Shown one piece after another: positions 46,401-53,618 of a stretch of 64,000 nucleotides of DNA; positions within the stretch are counted from its first letter, which is position 1, and every line of letters starts with the position of its first letter. The DNA lies in the IMG/VR virus record IMGVR_UViG_3300029309_000005, positions 32,628-96,627 of that record; one strand, given 5' to 3'. Source of the stretch: a virus. A program made the translations under genes and the position numbers. The notes beneath the pieces were generated by a model that worked only from the letters and a program-made list of their open reading frames with translations, made no database searches and was not told where the DNA came from.

Positions 46401-48029
46401 TATACAAGGTCGGGTGATGAAATTACATTAACTGCTCAAGAACTATATGATCAGAATGATGTAGCAATATCAGATTACATTGGTATGACTTTTTACTTTT
46501 CAGATGTTACAGATGTAGGCGCAGTATCAACTTGGAGTATTAGAACAATTAACGATGCTAGAAGCCCAGTAGCAATACAAGCAGTATCTCCATCATTTGT
46601 TGATAATTCAGTTGTTAGTATGAAAATACAGTCACAATCTTGGTATCATTATGATGGAGTAAAAGATATTGTTAGCAAAACTGCACTTTCGTATAGAGGA
46701 TTGATGCACTACGAACCAAGTGACTTTGTAATGGTATCACAGCAGACATTCAAGATATTTGATGGTAGCGATAGAGGTGTAATTGAACACTTGAATGGAA
46801 AACCGGATATTTTTGTTGATAGTAAAAAACTGTCATCTGATTATTTCCCTCCCTATCTGATAGATTCACGAAATGTAAGATGGAGAATCGCTGATATTAC
46901 ACAAGACCAAAAGAATACATTAATGGTGTTCAAACAAATGTCAGGTAAGAGTCTAAGTGATTCAGGGCTGGCAATAGGAGAGGCAATAGCCGGTCAATTC
47001 GGTTACATAGGAATAAGAACTACTGATGCTGCCATGCACTTACTAAATGATGCTGGAGGGAACAAAGCAGGTGTTACTATAACTCCGTCTAACGAGTTCC
47101 ACAATAATTCTAGGGATATTGAAAGTTACTTAGGCGCACATCCAATGCTAAGGCAAATCAATGATCACAGCAACAAATACATTGCACGTGATACTAGAGG
47201 TCTAAACACTATGGAGGTTTTGAGAAACATAGCACAGTTAGATGGCCGTCAAATGATGAGTGAAAATAATGGGTCAATTCTTCTAACTAGCGATATTTTC
47301 AAAGAAAGAGGATTAAGAATAGGTAGTCAAAACGGGGCAGATTTGATAGAAGTTAGTCGCTTGTTTGATTCACCAAATGAAATTGTAATTGTAGGTGATG
47401 TAATTGCTGGAAATGAAATTGTATTCATTAGAGTTCAAGACAGTGAGAAGATTCGTGAGGCTGCAACCAGTGGAGAGGAAACTGTTGTCAAAACACTGAG
47501 ACAACAAATACCTGGAATAAAGAGTGTTTCTGCTGCAAGAAAATTGGCTAAAACACTGTTATCAAGGTCTGAAAATGGTGCGCCAATGATTACAATGAAA
47601 GGATTAATGAATGCTACTTCTATAATGGCTGGAGATATAATTGATGTCAATTTACCAAATCATGGAGTGGTTGGGAAATTTGCAGTATTTGAGGCCAAAC
47701 ACAAGTATCAAAGCCTACGAACCGATTTGATTATTGGGCAATATGAAAAGGGTATTGAAGGACTATTATCTGACATAAAAACTAGCACAATAGACATTAG
47801 CGGATTAAGTGAAAGCGCAGGTGATAAGGACATTAAGGAAAACATCACCATGTCCTCAAAAGTCAATATCATATCGGTTCACAGAGTCCGTGTTAGGAAT
47901 GTAAATGAAACCGGATTCATTATCGGTGCAAAATACAAAAACGGACTTGGAAAGATAGGTGTTAGGGATGGAAATAAAAGAGCGTTCCCTATCGGCAACA
48001 GTAAGAGCCGAAATTACGTGGTGAAATAA
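40488..48029 (+). CDS. Giant tail hub / host-recognition protein
   Basis: The largest gene, about 2513 residues, starting at one of two consecutive GTG codons (40488 or 40491). Residues about 1250-1480 hold a LamG-like domain ending in MAEVIIFDRDLTDAEKHE. The C-terminal region, about 2230-2430 (MEVLRNIAQLDG ... SENNGSILLTS ... IIDVNLPNHGVVGKF), resembles baseplate hub or tail-associated proteins of the gp27/gpJ sort, with strand patterns for tube docking. Fusing hub and receptor-binding parts in one chain is plausible for a siphovirus central tip protein. Confidence 0.6.
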   Translation: MVSIIPESFSRYLSPAKNESWGSTSTGKYPSGVFAMHLTYPDTAYDDGVTDWQSGVNSNDWRQGLTVLIRTPLAASSSTIAEAKNVIAVDLKAAANANPTMNFDLGSENATRMIAAKINSRRIKMVGERDQARYVRAMYVRQSLPRAYSIIGATMGAGAAGNVNLEIATCSKHGFPSEFIDGDYILRVENASTSKNIDNGDYTDLSLRWLRSPEGGSYNALIQATFNTANINGSPTGGLGTTGDTLSNSFTLIGESPKHTIVLSWDLVAPSSSAHGYWGEQSGGPIIQGMGSIGVHRLVAKPMDGGNRGIPALNYATRNGKTSSVYAGGGRGFNRFSIEGLNSCNLPDMPPPDFHSIHPTIRGITTVHPNAETDAVSNNRLRIQPLEYATGFSIKGTASDQKIGFSTGYTTTDFTATTESAYVSSGANGVHIKNVDVTDAATYRTAVADNSNDTYAREFMTTMTENAERVVGLQISNEEKVFESIVTTDDLGNELILEGGSPFGTVIRDYKITNERENTVTGETFIGPSNPGGDVAPNLRIQLPKQEDIPGGIFVRAGHDRVQAWSNQTWGMGGLTAPNPRLAGVAEAANEASQYDTNDRSLIFHCQRILHPNAKDIHGLDTHTDAGLFSAGHTRLFAAHRASDHTERGSLLKQTNNGVETGNLIPHHRIRFGRQGHTFVTPLCHRGTPASLRRQLHRSHGSAYSLMFEAETEYKHHGFGNGNTTNTSSVFQLDTIDAKNTSVFYDTGSFVSDGLPFDELEGKRHIDADAKYTSATHRSIPDYLFAPGQTHTNVEGTPEFVSFALATRDGSISTGSPTRLELQGSTFTVRNRFNTASEVMINGFFINNYGAIGGRPEPIKLVAKDSTNNWFLRGYHEGVIRPRVATELATVPPLLVHDPEYMNLSRDDDQRDFGLIKASDTNKGGTPDAFLCHWLAEFSHPILFGTTREHYLTFRYRESGMPRAVNYPSTNGLFLRNFSNPTTDGQAEKALPFERLYIAQWLQNYGYNGLNAGGHGNVEGLKGFNCVMMGHTTLREARGTIQLYNQTGINRYSRGEAIGDSLNPTSRLRLVKGIDLDSDGQDLNKQFYVAEPYIGIDVSRRLPVRSWGIRSASTLSDILAGDPTENQNGNAILNSGRFDGGAHDSAAEIPFATNTEIVSDSTWPGIDMHPVERTAPVGFVASDFTTEAHPFERNIRQSNDPIKAQDKQIGIGANLGITQNGMLDPSAMAAGAWDYELNDNRPTTLPVSGPVLWLKADSLDLADGASINSWVDSSSNGFEFTQGTASAQPSLVRGDADYNGESHVHFDGNDSLSVPFSAKLNPNNMTIFVVATVDSDNNVFNGIIDNFTSNTGWLLYAKMVGSDNFWQWRTGTGSAQTTISASANTVVPNTPSIVTMKMAGSDGSGGGSTTQTLYVNGKSEATSSAKFTKKTNTSNTPVLGNVGSFALTGQMAEVIIFDRDLTDAEKHEVEAYLSRKYGVTISTSAPTSHTGRLHDVDNIPVNKGSDPFIDLVQRSGSPTYAQQDSAGAMITTSSSRFGHGSDFYHLRGNALHANFHAINETRGRFSYPPNSIMEAEMTSNVVSRVTPDLMSEISDVRQIQSRTEPRLGLIMEVESERNSNLDVNYAVAGTRAVSLHTDKMLGYQFPVLPSHVVKTFMTNSGFTVNGTGSAATRPDYSKKPTWSPDSNSSKPALLSGFTNDTVRSDFKTHALDAWAVRGVADLPAWGGVYILRKTYLNREEDSSILRTEVDGSTGKATPSNPVRKYVDYIIRPVRPLKLFAFASDLLQDGWTLGPRCAISLPGWDHQPFHRDKRYGIFELNESKGVNEVEPITSATSALTIEFPNANDYDVIYHLIPTANMLQHFKSDAHRIDNEGNFNPKIEARYSQASHPGGGEPVYQTETNFTVDNGVSGDHARRVKTGTLVQPSQAMRLYPNVKFTVNLGSSKFLVDEPYLLPASGKLIALDFKGRLEYTRSGDEITLTAQELYDQNDVAISDYIGMTFYFSDVTDVGAVSTWSIRTINDARSPVAIQAVSPSFVDNSVVSMKIQSQSWYHYDGVKDIVSKTALSYRGLMHYEPSDFVMVSQQTFKIFDGSDRGVIEHLNGKPDIFVDSKKLSSDYFPPYLIDSRNVRWRIADITQDQKNTLMVFKQMSGKSLSDSGLAIGEAIAGQFGYIGIRTTDAAMHLLNDAGGNKAGVTITPSNEFHNNSRDIESYLGAHPMLRQINDHSNKYIARDTRGLNTMEVLRNIAQLDGRQMMSENNGSILLTSDIFKERGLRIGSQNGADLIEVSRLFDSPNEIVIVGDVIAGNEIVFIRVQDSEKIREAATSGEETVVKTLRQQIPGIKSVSAARKLAKTLLSRSENGAPMITMKGLMNATSIMAGDIIDVNLPNHGVVGKFAVFEAKHKYQSLRTDLIIGQYEKGIEGLLSDIKTSTIDISGLSESAGDKDIKENITMSSKVNIISVHRVRVRNVNETGFIIGAKYKNGLGKIGVRDGNKRAFPIGNSKSRNYVVK

Positions 48030-48030
48030 G

Positions 48031-48228
48031 ATGGTTAGTTTATTTGAAAAAGCATGGCACTTATTGAAGGATGACATCGAAATAGCACCAAGAAATCGAC
48101 CTAGCGATTATGTGAAGCCACGAAACCCACTTCAATACATGCTTCGCAACCCTCCTAGACCATCCAGAAGGGATTATCAAAGACATTATCAAAAATTAAG
48201 GGAAAAAAAAGAAAAAAAGGATGAATGA
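48031..48228 (+). CDS. Small basic protein with N-terminal F-x3-W tag
   Basis: A 65-residue protein. The tag is LFEKAWHLLKDD with F5, W9 and K13 spaced four apart, giving one helical face. The rest is basic and Pro/Arg-rich (many R, K, P) and might bind DNA. ATG 48031 follows the hub gene stop by one base. It overlaps the next gene by four bases. First of the tag family in this cluster. Confidence 0.65.
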   Translation: MVSLFEKAWHLLKDDIEIAPRNRPSDYVKPRNPLQYMLRNPPRPSRRDYQRHYQKLREKKEKKDE

Positions 48229-48572
48229 TTATGCCAGTTCTCGACCCCCTCAAAGCCGCATTGACAGATCACTTGCAGACTTTAATTAAACAATGTTCTC
48301 TAGGTTCTGGTAGCACAGATGCCTCTAGTCGTGATGGCGGGGCAGGTAACACAAAGATGAGCCGTTCTGCGACTGTTCAGAAAATTGATAATCGCACAAT
48401 ATCAGTCAGTGCTTTGTTTGATACACAAGTTACCAGTGAGCAATCAATTACAGAGGTTGTTTTACATGGCACAAATCCACTTGATACTCCATCTTTTAGG
48501 GCTACATTTATGCCAATTCAAAAAAATAGCACAAATGAAGTCCGTGTGGATATTTTAATGGAGGTTAGATAA
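48225..48572 (+). CDS. Small beta-rich tail-region protein
   Basis: A 115-residue protein; ATG 48225 (ATGA overlap) or ATG 48231. A short helix at the start is followed by Ser/Gly-rich loop and several strands (ISVSALFDT, EVVLHGTNP, RATFMPIQ, EVRVDILMEV). Similar small proteins occur near tail-tip genes, possibly forming a minor tail component. It lacks the tag found in its neighbours. No family recognised. Confidence 0.5.
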   Translation: MIMPVLDPLKAALTDHLQTLIKQCSLGSGSTDASSRDGGAGNTKMSRSATVQKIDNRTISVSALFDTQVTSEQSITEVVLHGTNPLDTPSFRATFMPIQKNSTNEVRVDILMEVR

Positions 48573-48790
48573 TGACAGAAACATTTGAGATTGCATGGGA
48601 ATTGATGAAAAGCGATGAGAAGGGCGACAACGCCCCAACCAACCCTAGTCTTTGGTCGCAAGCCAAATCGAAGGCTCGATCCAAGTTCAAGGTCTATCCC
48701 TCAGCCTATGCCAACGGTTGGGCTGCTAAGTGGTATAAGTCCAAAGGTGGCGGTTGGAAAAAGAAAGGCAAGAAGGGGAAGAAGAAATGA
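48572..48790 (+). CDS. Tagged small basic protein, YPSAYAN family
   Basis: A 72-residue protein. Tag: F5, W9, K13 (TFEIAWELMKSD). Residues 25-60 carry the sequence NPSLWSQAKSKARSKF ... YPSAYANGWAAKWYKSKGGGW, a short family I recall from many marine phages and some large viruses, function unknown. The end is polylysine-like. Strong basic charge suggests DNA contact in the virion. Start overlaps previous stop by one base, and its stop overlaps the next start. Confidence 0.7.
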   Translation: MTETFEIAWELMKSDEKGDNAPTNPSLWSQAKSKARSKFKVYPSAYANGWAAKWYKSKGGGWKKKGKKGKKK

Positions 48791-49239
48791 CCGCTTTTGA
48801 TACTGCTTGGGATTTGCTCAAAAAAGAGCATTGGAGAGAGACACCAATAGGTCGTTTAATCAGCCAATCTCCAATGGCATACGACATGTTAGACACCACC
48901 GTTAGCGCAAAGGAGATGGCAATGTTGGCTGCGATGGAGGAAGAAGAAAGGCAAAAAATGGCTGAATATGATGCAAAAATGGCCTATTATCAAGCATTTT
49001 TGGATGACTATATGGGAGGGGAAATGCCAGACCAAAAAGATGCCTTTAGGCTGTTTAATGAAGCCAAACCAATGAGAATACAGATGGGTTCAGTGCCACT
49101 TAGAATGGGTATGGGTGAAGTTGGTGATTTATTGACAGATCGTAGAATGCACCCAAAGCGTGGCGTAGTTTTCCGCCCACCTTCAATTGAGGATTTCATG
49201 CGAGATAAAGGCGTAGATCCGATGGGGTATAAATCATGA
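48787..49239 (+). CDS. Tagged small protein
   Basis: A 150-residue protein. ATG 48787 is chosen over 48754 because it begins exactly at the tag MTAFDTAWDLLK (F4, W8, K12) and overlaps the previous stop as ATGA. The middle is acidic and helical (EEEERQKMAEY region), the end basic with proline. No family beyond the tag. The first 27 bases are almost identical to the start of the next gene. Confidence 0.6.
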   Translation: MTAFDTAWDLLKKEHWRETPIGRLISQSPMAYDMLDTTVSAKEMAMLAAMEEEERQKMAEYDAKMAYYQAFLDDYMGGEMPDQKDAFRLFNEAKPMRIQMGSVPLRMGMGEVGDLLTDRRMHPKRGVVFRPPSIEDFMRDKGVDPMGYKS

Positions 49240-49619
49240 CCGCTTTTGACATGGCTTGGGATTTTGTAAAGCATGAGTGCGGAACAAAAGATGCGAAAAA
49301 AACCAAAGGCAAGTTCCAAAAAATGAAGGGTGTGGATTTCACTTTACCAAGAGGTGAAATGAAGGTTTTACAAGCCGAAGATAAAGATTACAAAAGAGGC
49401 GTTCTTGTTGAATTACTTAAAGATGGGGGATATGAAGTAGCATACTGGTATGATAAATTTGAAGTATATCCAGTAGAAGTTATAGTTGATGGCAAATCAA
49501 TAAAAAAAGACGCTAGAAAAGTTATACTCAAATTCCATCCAACCTTAGAACAAGCAAGGGGTAAATCGAAGAAGTTAGTTAGAGAAGCGAAGCGTAAATA
49601 CAAGGAGTCGAAAAAATAA
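49236..49619 (+). CDS. Tagged small basic protein
   Basis: A 127-residue protein starting MTAFDMAWDFVK (F4, W8, K12). The body is basic with a small mixed fold (VLVELLKDGGYEVAYWYDKFEVYPVEV) and a Lys/Arg helix at the end. Coupled to both neighbours by four- and one-base overlaps. Apart from the tag it is unlike the gene before, although the first bases of both genes match closely. Function unknown. Confidence 0.6.
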   Translation: MTAFDMAWDFVKHECGTKDAKKTKGKFQKMKGVDFTLPRGEMKVLQAEDKDYKRGVLVELLKDGGYEVAYWYDKFEVYPVEVIVDGKSIKKDARKVILKFHPTLEQARGKSKKLVREAKRKYKESKK

Positions 49620-51058
49620 TGATTCTGAACCCAGTTTCTGATTTAATCTCAAAAGATTTGAGAAGATGGTTTAAGGAAAAGTGGGTTGATGTTTCACGCA
49701 AGGATAAAGATGGCAAGCACCCTCCATGTGGGCGTGATGAAGCCAAGACTGATAGTAAGGGCTACCCTAAGTGCCGACCATCAAAGAAGGTCAGCGACAA
49801 AACGCCAAAGACATCCCGTTCAATGAGTCAAAAAGACAAGAAGGCTGCTACTAGGAGAAAGCGGTCAAAACCACAGGGCGTTGGAGGTAAGCCAACAGTG
49901 GTTAAGAGTATTTTGAAAGATTTTTATTTTGGCAATAGAGGTTTAAGCGCAGGTGAATTTACTGGGCCAATAGCAACAGCCACTACTAGAGTGCCAGATC
50001 ATATTAAAAGACCAACAAAAGGCTTGGGTAAATTATTTGCTGGAAAAAAAGTGTGGGATTCTTATTCAGGGGCAGATACGACTTACAAAGGAAAACCAGT
50101 GACGTATGATGCTAACCCATCTAGTGAAAATACAGAGGTCACAGGTGACGGTTTTACAGATGAACTCTTAGGCGTTGGTTATCGAACCGATAAAACCCCT
50201 TATACTCAAGAAGAACTTCAAAATCGTGGGCTAAATGCCACCCCTAATAATGCCGAATTTAGAAGGGGCGGTTCTTTGCCCCAAACTAAGACAGTTAGAA
50301 CGGACACCCCTGGGAAGTCAATAATTACCTATGTTGATAAAGATGGTAATGAAATAAGGGGTTATGATAAAACTGGGAAAAAATATCTGAAAAATAACAT
50401 TAATCTGCCGAGAACGTATGAAGGGCAAGAGAGAGATTATACAACTCATTTAGGGGTTAATTTGGCATCTTACGGCCCTAAGAATGTTTATGCTGGCAAG
50501 TATAATGAAGATGATGCAATAGAGAGTATAATCAGCACACTTACTCACGAATACGGCCATGAAGCCATTGATGACGAATTGAAGCAAGCGGTGAAAAGAG
50601 GTGAATTACCTGGTGAAAACATTAATCTTGCACATGAAATTGGGGCGCACACACTTCAAGAATTTGGAGATGAAAAAGAAGTAAATCGAGCGTTAAAGAA
50701 TCATCCAAATACTTCTGCATTTAGAGGTAGATCTACTCCAGAAGCATTTAGAGGGAAAGGAAATCAAGTTACGATGCCAAAACCAATAGACGCATCTCCT
50801 GTAAAAAAGTCATTTGAGGCTGCTTGGGATTCTATTACAAAGAATGAGGATAAAGGCAAATTCAGAGGGTATTCTCGATCCAATATCAGCGACAGACCAT
50901 ATAGACAAGCAGAACACCGTGTATGGGATGTTTCGAGAAAAGTCAAGCGTGAAAGAACGAAGCGCAGATACAAGCGTAACAAGAGTAGAGGAACTGTTCG
51001 CCCTGCCATGCGTAGGCAATTAGGCGCAGGTGGCAAAAGAGCCTCAACAAAAAGGTGA
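49619..51058 (+). CDS. DUF5872 plus HExxH metallopeptidase-like protein with internal tag
   Basis: A 479-residue mosaic. Residues 13-85 match the family I know as DUF5872 (WFKEKWVDVS ... PPCGR ... YPKCRPSKK, then a Lys/Arg run). Residues about 180-355 contain HEYGH at 310-314, the zinc signature of metallopeptidases, followed by LAHEIGAH that may supply further ligands. At F399-W403 there is an internal copy of the late tag (KKSFEAAWDSITK), followed by a highly basic tail (about 425-479). A virion-packaged peptidase with DNA-binding ends is plausible but unproven. Overlaps the previous gene by one base. Confidence 0.65.
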   Translation: MILNPVSDLISKDLRRWFKEKWVDVSRKDKDGKHPPCGRDEAKTDSKGYPKCRPSKKVSDKTPKTSRSMSQKDKKAATRRKRSKPQGVGGKPTVVKSILKDFYFGNRGLSAGEFTGPIATATTRVPDHIKRPTKGLGKLFAGKKVWDSYSGADTTYKGKPVTYDANPSSENTEVTGDGFTDELLGVGYRTDKTPYTQEELQNRGLNATPNNAEFRRGGSLPQTKTVRTDTPGKSIITYVDKDGNEIRGYDKTGKKYLKNNINLPRTYEGQERDYTTHLGVNLASYGPKNVYAGKYNEDDAIESIISTLTHEYGHEAIDDELKQAVKRGELPGENINLAHEIGAHTLQEFGDEKEVNRALKNHPNTSAFRGRSTPEAFRGKGNQVTMPKPIDASPVKKSFEAAWDSITKNEDKGKFRGYSRSNISDRPYRQAEHRVWDVSRKVKRERTKRRYKRNKSRGTVRPAMRRQLGAGGKRASTKR

Positions 51059-51066
51059 GGCTTGAT

Positions 51067-51093
51067 ATGGAATTTGATACTGCATGTAGTTGA
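51067..51093 (+). pseudogene. Frameshifted remnant of the N-terminal tag before the methyltransferase
   Basis: ATG 51067 reads M-E-F-D-T-A-C-S-stop. The bases gcatg and ttgatgaaa on either side match the tag of 48572-48790 (gcatgggaattgatgaaa), where the middle is ggaa; here it is tag. So one base is lost and the frame changes into that of the methyltransferase, whose first codons (TTG ATG AAA) read L-M-K, the end of the tag. The methyltransferase probably once began with this tag. Confidence 0.6.
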
Positions 51094-52250
51094 TGAAAGT
51101 AAATACCTTAAATGTTTTAGAAACTTATGCAGGTGCTGGTGGCAACCCTGAGATACATGCAGGTTGGGCGCAAGCAGCCAGAGATAGAGGCCATAATGTA
51201 ATTCGTAACGAAATAATGTATGCTGGCAATCCAGATGAAAGTTGGGCAGATTATGATTTAGGATATATGCCTGAAATGCCAGGAAATATTTTGAATTATT
51301 CAGCCCAAGATGTAATCAAAATCTTAAACGGGAAAACACCAGATGTATTCTATGCTTCACCCCCATGTGAAGGTAACTCAGTGGGGGCAAGAATGCAAGG
51401 ATGGGAAGATTGGGCTGGTGACGACAAAAAGAAACAGGCTTTCAACAGAGCGAGGAATAAAGGCAATGCTGAATTCTTTACTAGAGAAGGAGTTGGCCCT
51501 ACTCCAACGAATGATGCGGCTAAGTTAGGTCGCCAACTGATGATTCATACTTTAGAATTCATTGATGACTTGCAGGATTATAGAGTTCACAATGAAGGCC
51601 GTGATACTGACGACCCCATGTATTGGTGGCTAGAAAATCCAACTGGTATGATGAGATACCAACCAGAAATGGGTATGCGGCCACTAGGACAGCCATTAGG
51701 CGTAAAAACAACTGGTAGCAAAGTTCCACCGCCAACAATTACTCACGCATCATATTCAGGGCCAATGGCTGATTTGCTAGGAGTTCCAAGACATGACATC
51801 CCAGGACATCCTGCTATCCCATCTCGAAAACAAACCGATTTATGGACTAACGCTGGAGGCATTTGGCTACCAAGGCCACATACAAAACCAGGACTTCACC
51901 CTAATGCACCAGTATTCGATATGAGTCTTGATGAATTACAAGCATTGTATGGTAAAAAGGCAGTAAAGAATATCCCGCAGAGAACCGGCAAAGAATCTGG
52001 AGATGCGGGTGTGTTACACGCATGGGGGCCAAGAGGTGCAAAAACAGGAGTTCAAGGTATCAAATCTATGGTGCTACCAAGTGGTGTTAGAATACCACAA
52101 TATCATATGAAATCTCTAATCCCATACGCTTTGGGTGAAGATACAATCATAGCGGTTGAAAAAGCCTTAGCAGGTGAAAAAACTCCATATCCACTTCTCA
52201 AAAGAAGCGATAAAATTAGTCATACACTATTTGACTTTAATCAAACATGA
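51093..52250 (+). CDS. DNA C5-cytosine methyltransferase-like protein
   Basis: A 385-residue protein starting at ATG 51093. Motif I is YAGAGG at residues 12-17 (SAM binding), motif IV is SPPCEGNS at 89-96 with the catalytic Cys at 92, and motif VI is ENP at 181-183. This order fits C5 DNA methyltransferases. The target-recognition part (about 200-300) is unusual and motifs IX and X are not obvious. It would methylate viral or host DNA, perhaps against restriction. It stands in the late, tag-rich block and not with the replication genes. It overlaps the convergent gene by ten bases. Confidence 0.7.
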   Translation: MKVNTLNVLETYAGAGGNPEIHAGWAQAARDRGHNVIRNEIMYAGNPDESWADYDLGYMPEMPGNILNYSAQDVIKILNGKTPDVFYASPPCEGNSVGARMQGWEDWAGDDKKKQAFNRARNKGNAEFFTREGVGPTPTNDAAKLGRQLMIHTLEFIDDLQDYRVHNEGRDTDDPMYWWLENPTGMMRYQPEMGMRPLGQPLGVKTTGSKVPPPTITHASYSGPMADLLGVPRHDIPGHPAIPSRKQTDLWTNAGGIWLPRPHTKPGLHPNAPVFDMSLDELQALYGKKAVKNIPQRTGKESGDAGVLHAWGPRGAKTGVQGIKSMVLPSGVRIPQYHMKSLIPYALGEDTIIAVEKALAGEKTPYPLLKRSDKISHTLFDFNQT

Positions 52251-53401
52251 CCTGCATGAACGTAGGTAATTACAACAGTTGTTGCTGTTCCTAACGGTGG
52301 GGGCAAAGAGGCTGGATCATTGAGCGACAACTCAGTGGGAGTTACAGTGTAATGCAATCCTTCAATCATAGTGCCAACATGAAGATGTGAAGCGTCATAT
52401 GCTTCAACAGTTATGAGGCTTGTAACTCCATCTTCTTCACTCACTAATGGCTTAAAAAGAAGTCCAGCAGGTGCAGCGTTTCCAAATGGAAGCACTGTTG
52501 GTGAACCAGTAGGGTATGGTAATGCGTCTGTTTTTGCAGTTCTATGAATAGGGGTTATTTGATAAGTTCCTCCGCCCCCTGGTGCTAACCCTAAACCAAT
52601 ATCAGATTGGAAAAATAGATGAGTTTGACCTATCCCTTGTGGTATTCCAGTATGTATTCCAGATGGATTTCTAGCAAACAAAACTCCTAAATCTGTAATT
52701 GGTAAATTGGCTGCATTTAGACCTGCTATGAAGTCGTTTCTCATGCTGCTTTCAGTGCCATCACTGTGTTCTATTGCAGACAAGGCTACTGGGCCAGGTC
52801 TATTGAAAACTCTCTTATCTTCTATTGCTAAGATAACTGGGTTCGATGCACCTTTACCTACTCGAACTGCGGCCAATACTGTGTTTTGTTTCACTAAATG
52901 GCCGGATGGGGATTGAGGATATACGCCAGTAGAAGTTTCAACATATGACCCATAAGTGAAACCTACATTGTTAGGCAATCTAGGATCTACATAAACTAAC
53001 AGTATGGCTTCATCGGTAGGGTTTGTGCCATTTGGAATGGCAGAACCATGAACACTAGAATGGTAATTTGCTGATCCACCTATGTCTAAAACAGAGGCAG
53101 AACCAACATTGTAAAACATCCCATCTAACTGAACTACTCCTACATCAACATACAACTCTTTAGTGCTACCTAATGTTCCATTTGGCCTAACACAGCAATT
53201 GCCACTTACTGGGTTATTCCTGTTTGCTTCGTCATATCGGTTTAGTGTGATTGGTATAACTCCGTTCCCAAGACCACGTTCAACATTGTTAGTCAGAGAA
53301 GGGCTAGTTAGAACATCTGTATCTCTAAGCCCATCGTTTTGATAGGTTGATGCCCCTGTTGCTGTCTTTTCGTGACCCTCTGCTAAATTAGTGTTAGACA
53401 T
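52241..53401 (-). CDS. Probable minus-strand tail or virion protein
   Basis: A 386-residue protein rich in Gly, Asn, Ser, Thr and Pro with strand patterns (ILLVYVDPR, TVLAAVRVG, SLITVEAYDASHL, ATTVVITYVHAG), typical of virion surface proteins and not of enzymes. It is the last gene of the minus-strand block and converges with the methyltransferase, overlapping it by ten bases, so there is no room for a separate terminator. Structural genes are otherwise all on the plus strand. No family recognised; tail fibre or receptor-related role is a guess. Confidence 0.5.
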   Translation of the reverse strand: MSNTNLAEGHEKTATGASTYQNDGLRDTDVLTSPSLTNNVERGLGNGVIPITLNRYDEANRNNPVSGNCCVRPNGTLGSTKELYVDVGVVQLDGMFYNVGSASVLDIGGSANYHSSVHGSAIPNGTNPTDEAILLVYVDPRLPNNVGFTYGSYVETSTGVYPQSPSGHLVKQNTVLAAVRVGKGASNPVILAIEDKRVFNRPGPVALSAIEHSDGTESSMRNDFIAGLNAANLPITDLGVLFARNPSGIHTGIPQGIGQTHLFFQSDIGLGLAPGGGGTYQITPIHRTAKTDALPYPTGSPTVLPFGNAAPAGLLFKPLVSEEDGVTSLITVEAYDASHLHVGTMIEGLHYTVTPTELSLNDPASLPPPLGTATTVVITYVHAGHV

Positions 53402-53405
53402 GGTT

Positions 53406-53618
53406 TCAACTCATTGAATTAACATATGCTTGAAACAACATTCTACCCATTTTTCTCTGATCCCTTTCGCCAGGATAGTTTGCTTCTGCAACCATTCTTG
53501 CAGCGATTATTGGATGAGCGTTTTGATTTTCCACAAGCATTCGTATCTCATCAACTAATGAAGCAATATCAGACATATCTGATTTCAACGTATTCCAACT
53601 GTTCTCAAAAGCATTCAT
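53406..53618 (-). CDS. Tagged small protein on the minus strand
   Basis: A 70-residue protein starting at ATG 53618, directly at the tag MNAFENSWNTLKSD (F4, W8, K12). The rest is helical with an acidic centre. The start overlaps the previous gene's stop by one base. It shows that the tag family is present on both strands. Confidence 0.65.
   Translation of the reverse strand: MNAFENSWNTLKSDMSDIASLVDEIRMLVENQNAHPIIAARMVAEANYPGERDQRKMGRMLFQAYVNSMS

Noticed and set aside
52235-52260. Bidirectional terminator between convergent genes
   Set aside because: The genes overlap by ten bases and no convincing stem with a T-run is visible.
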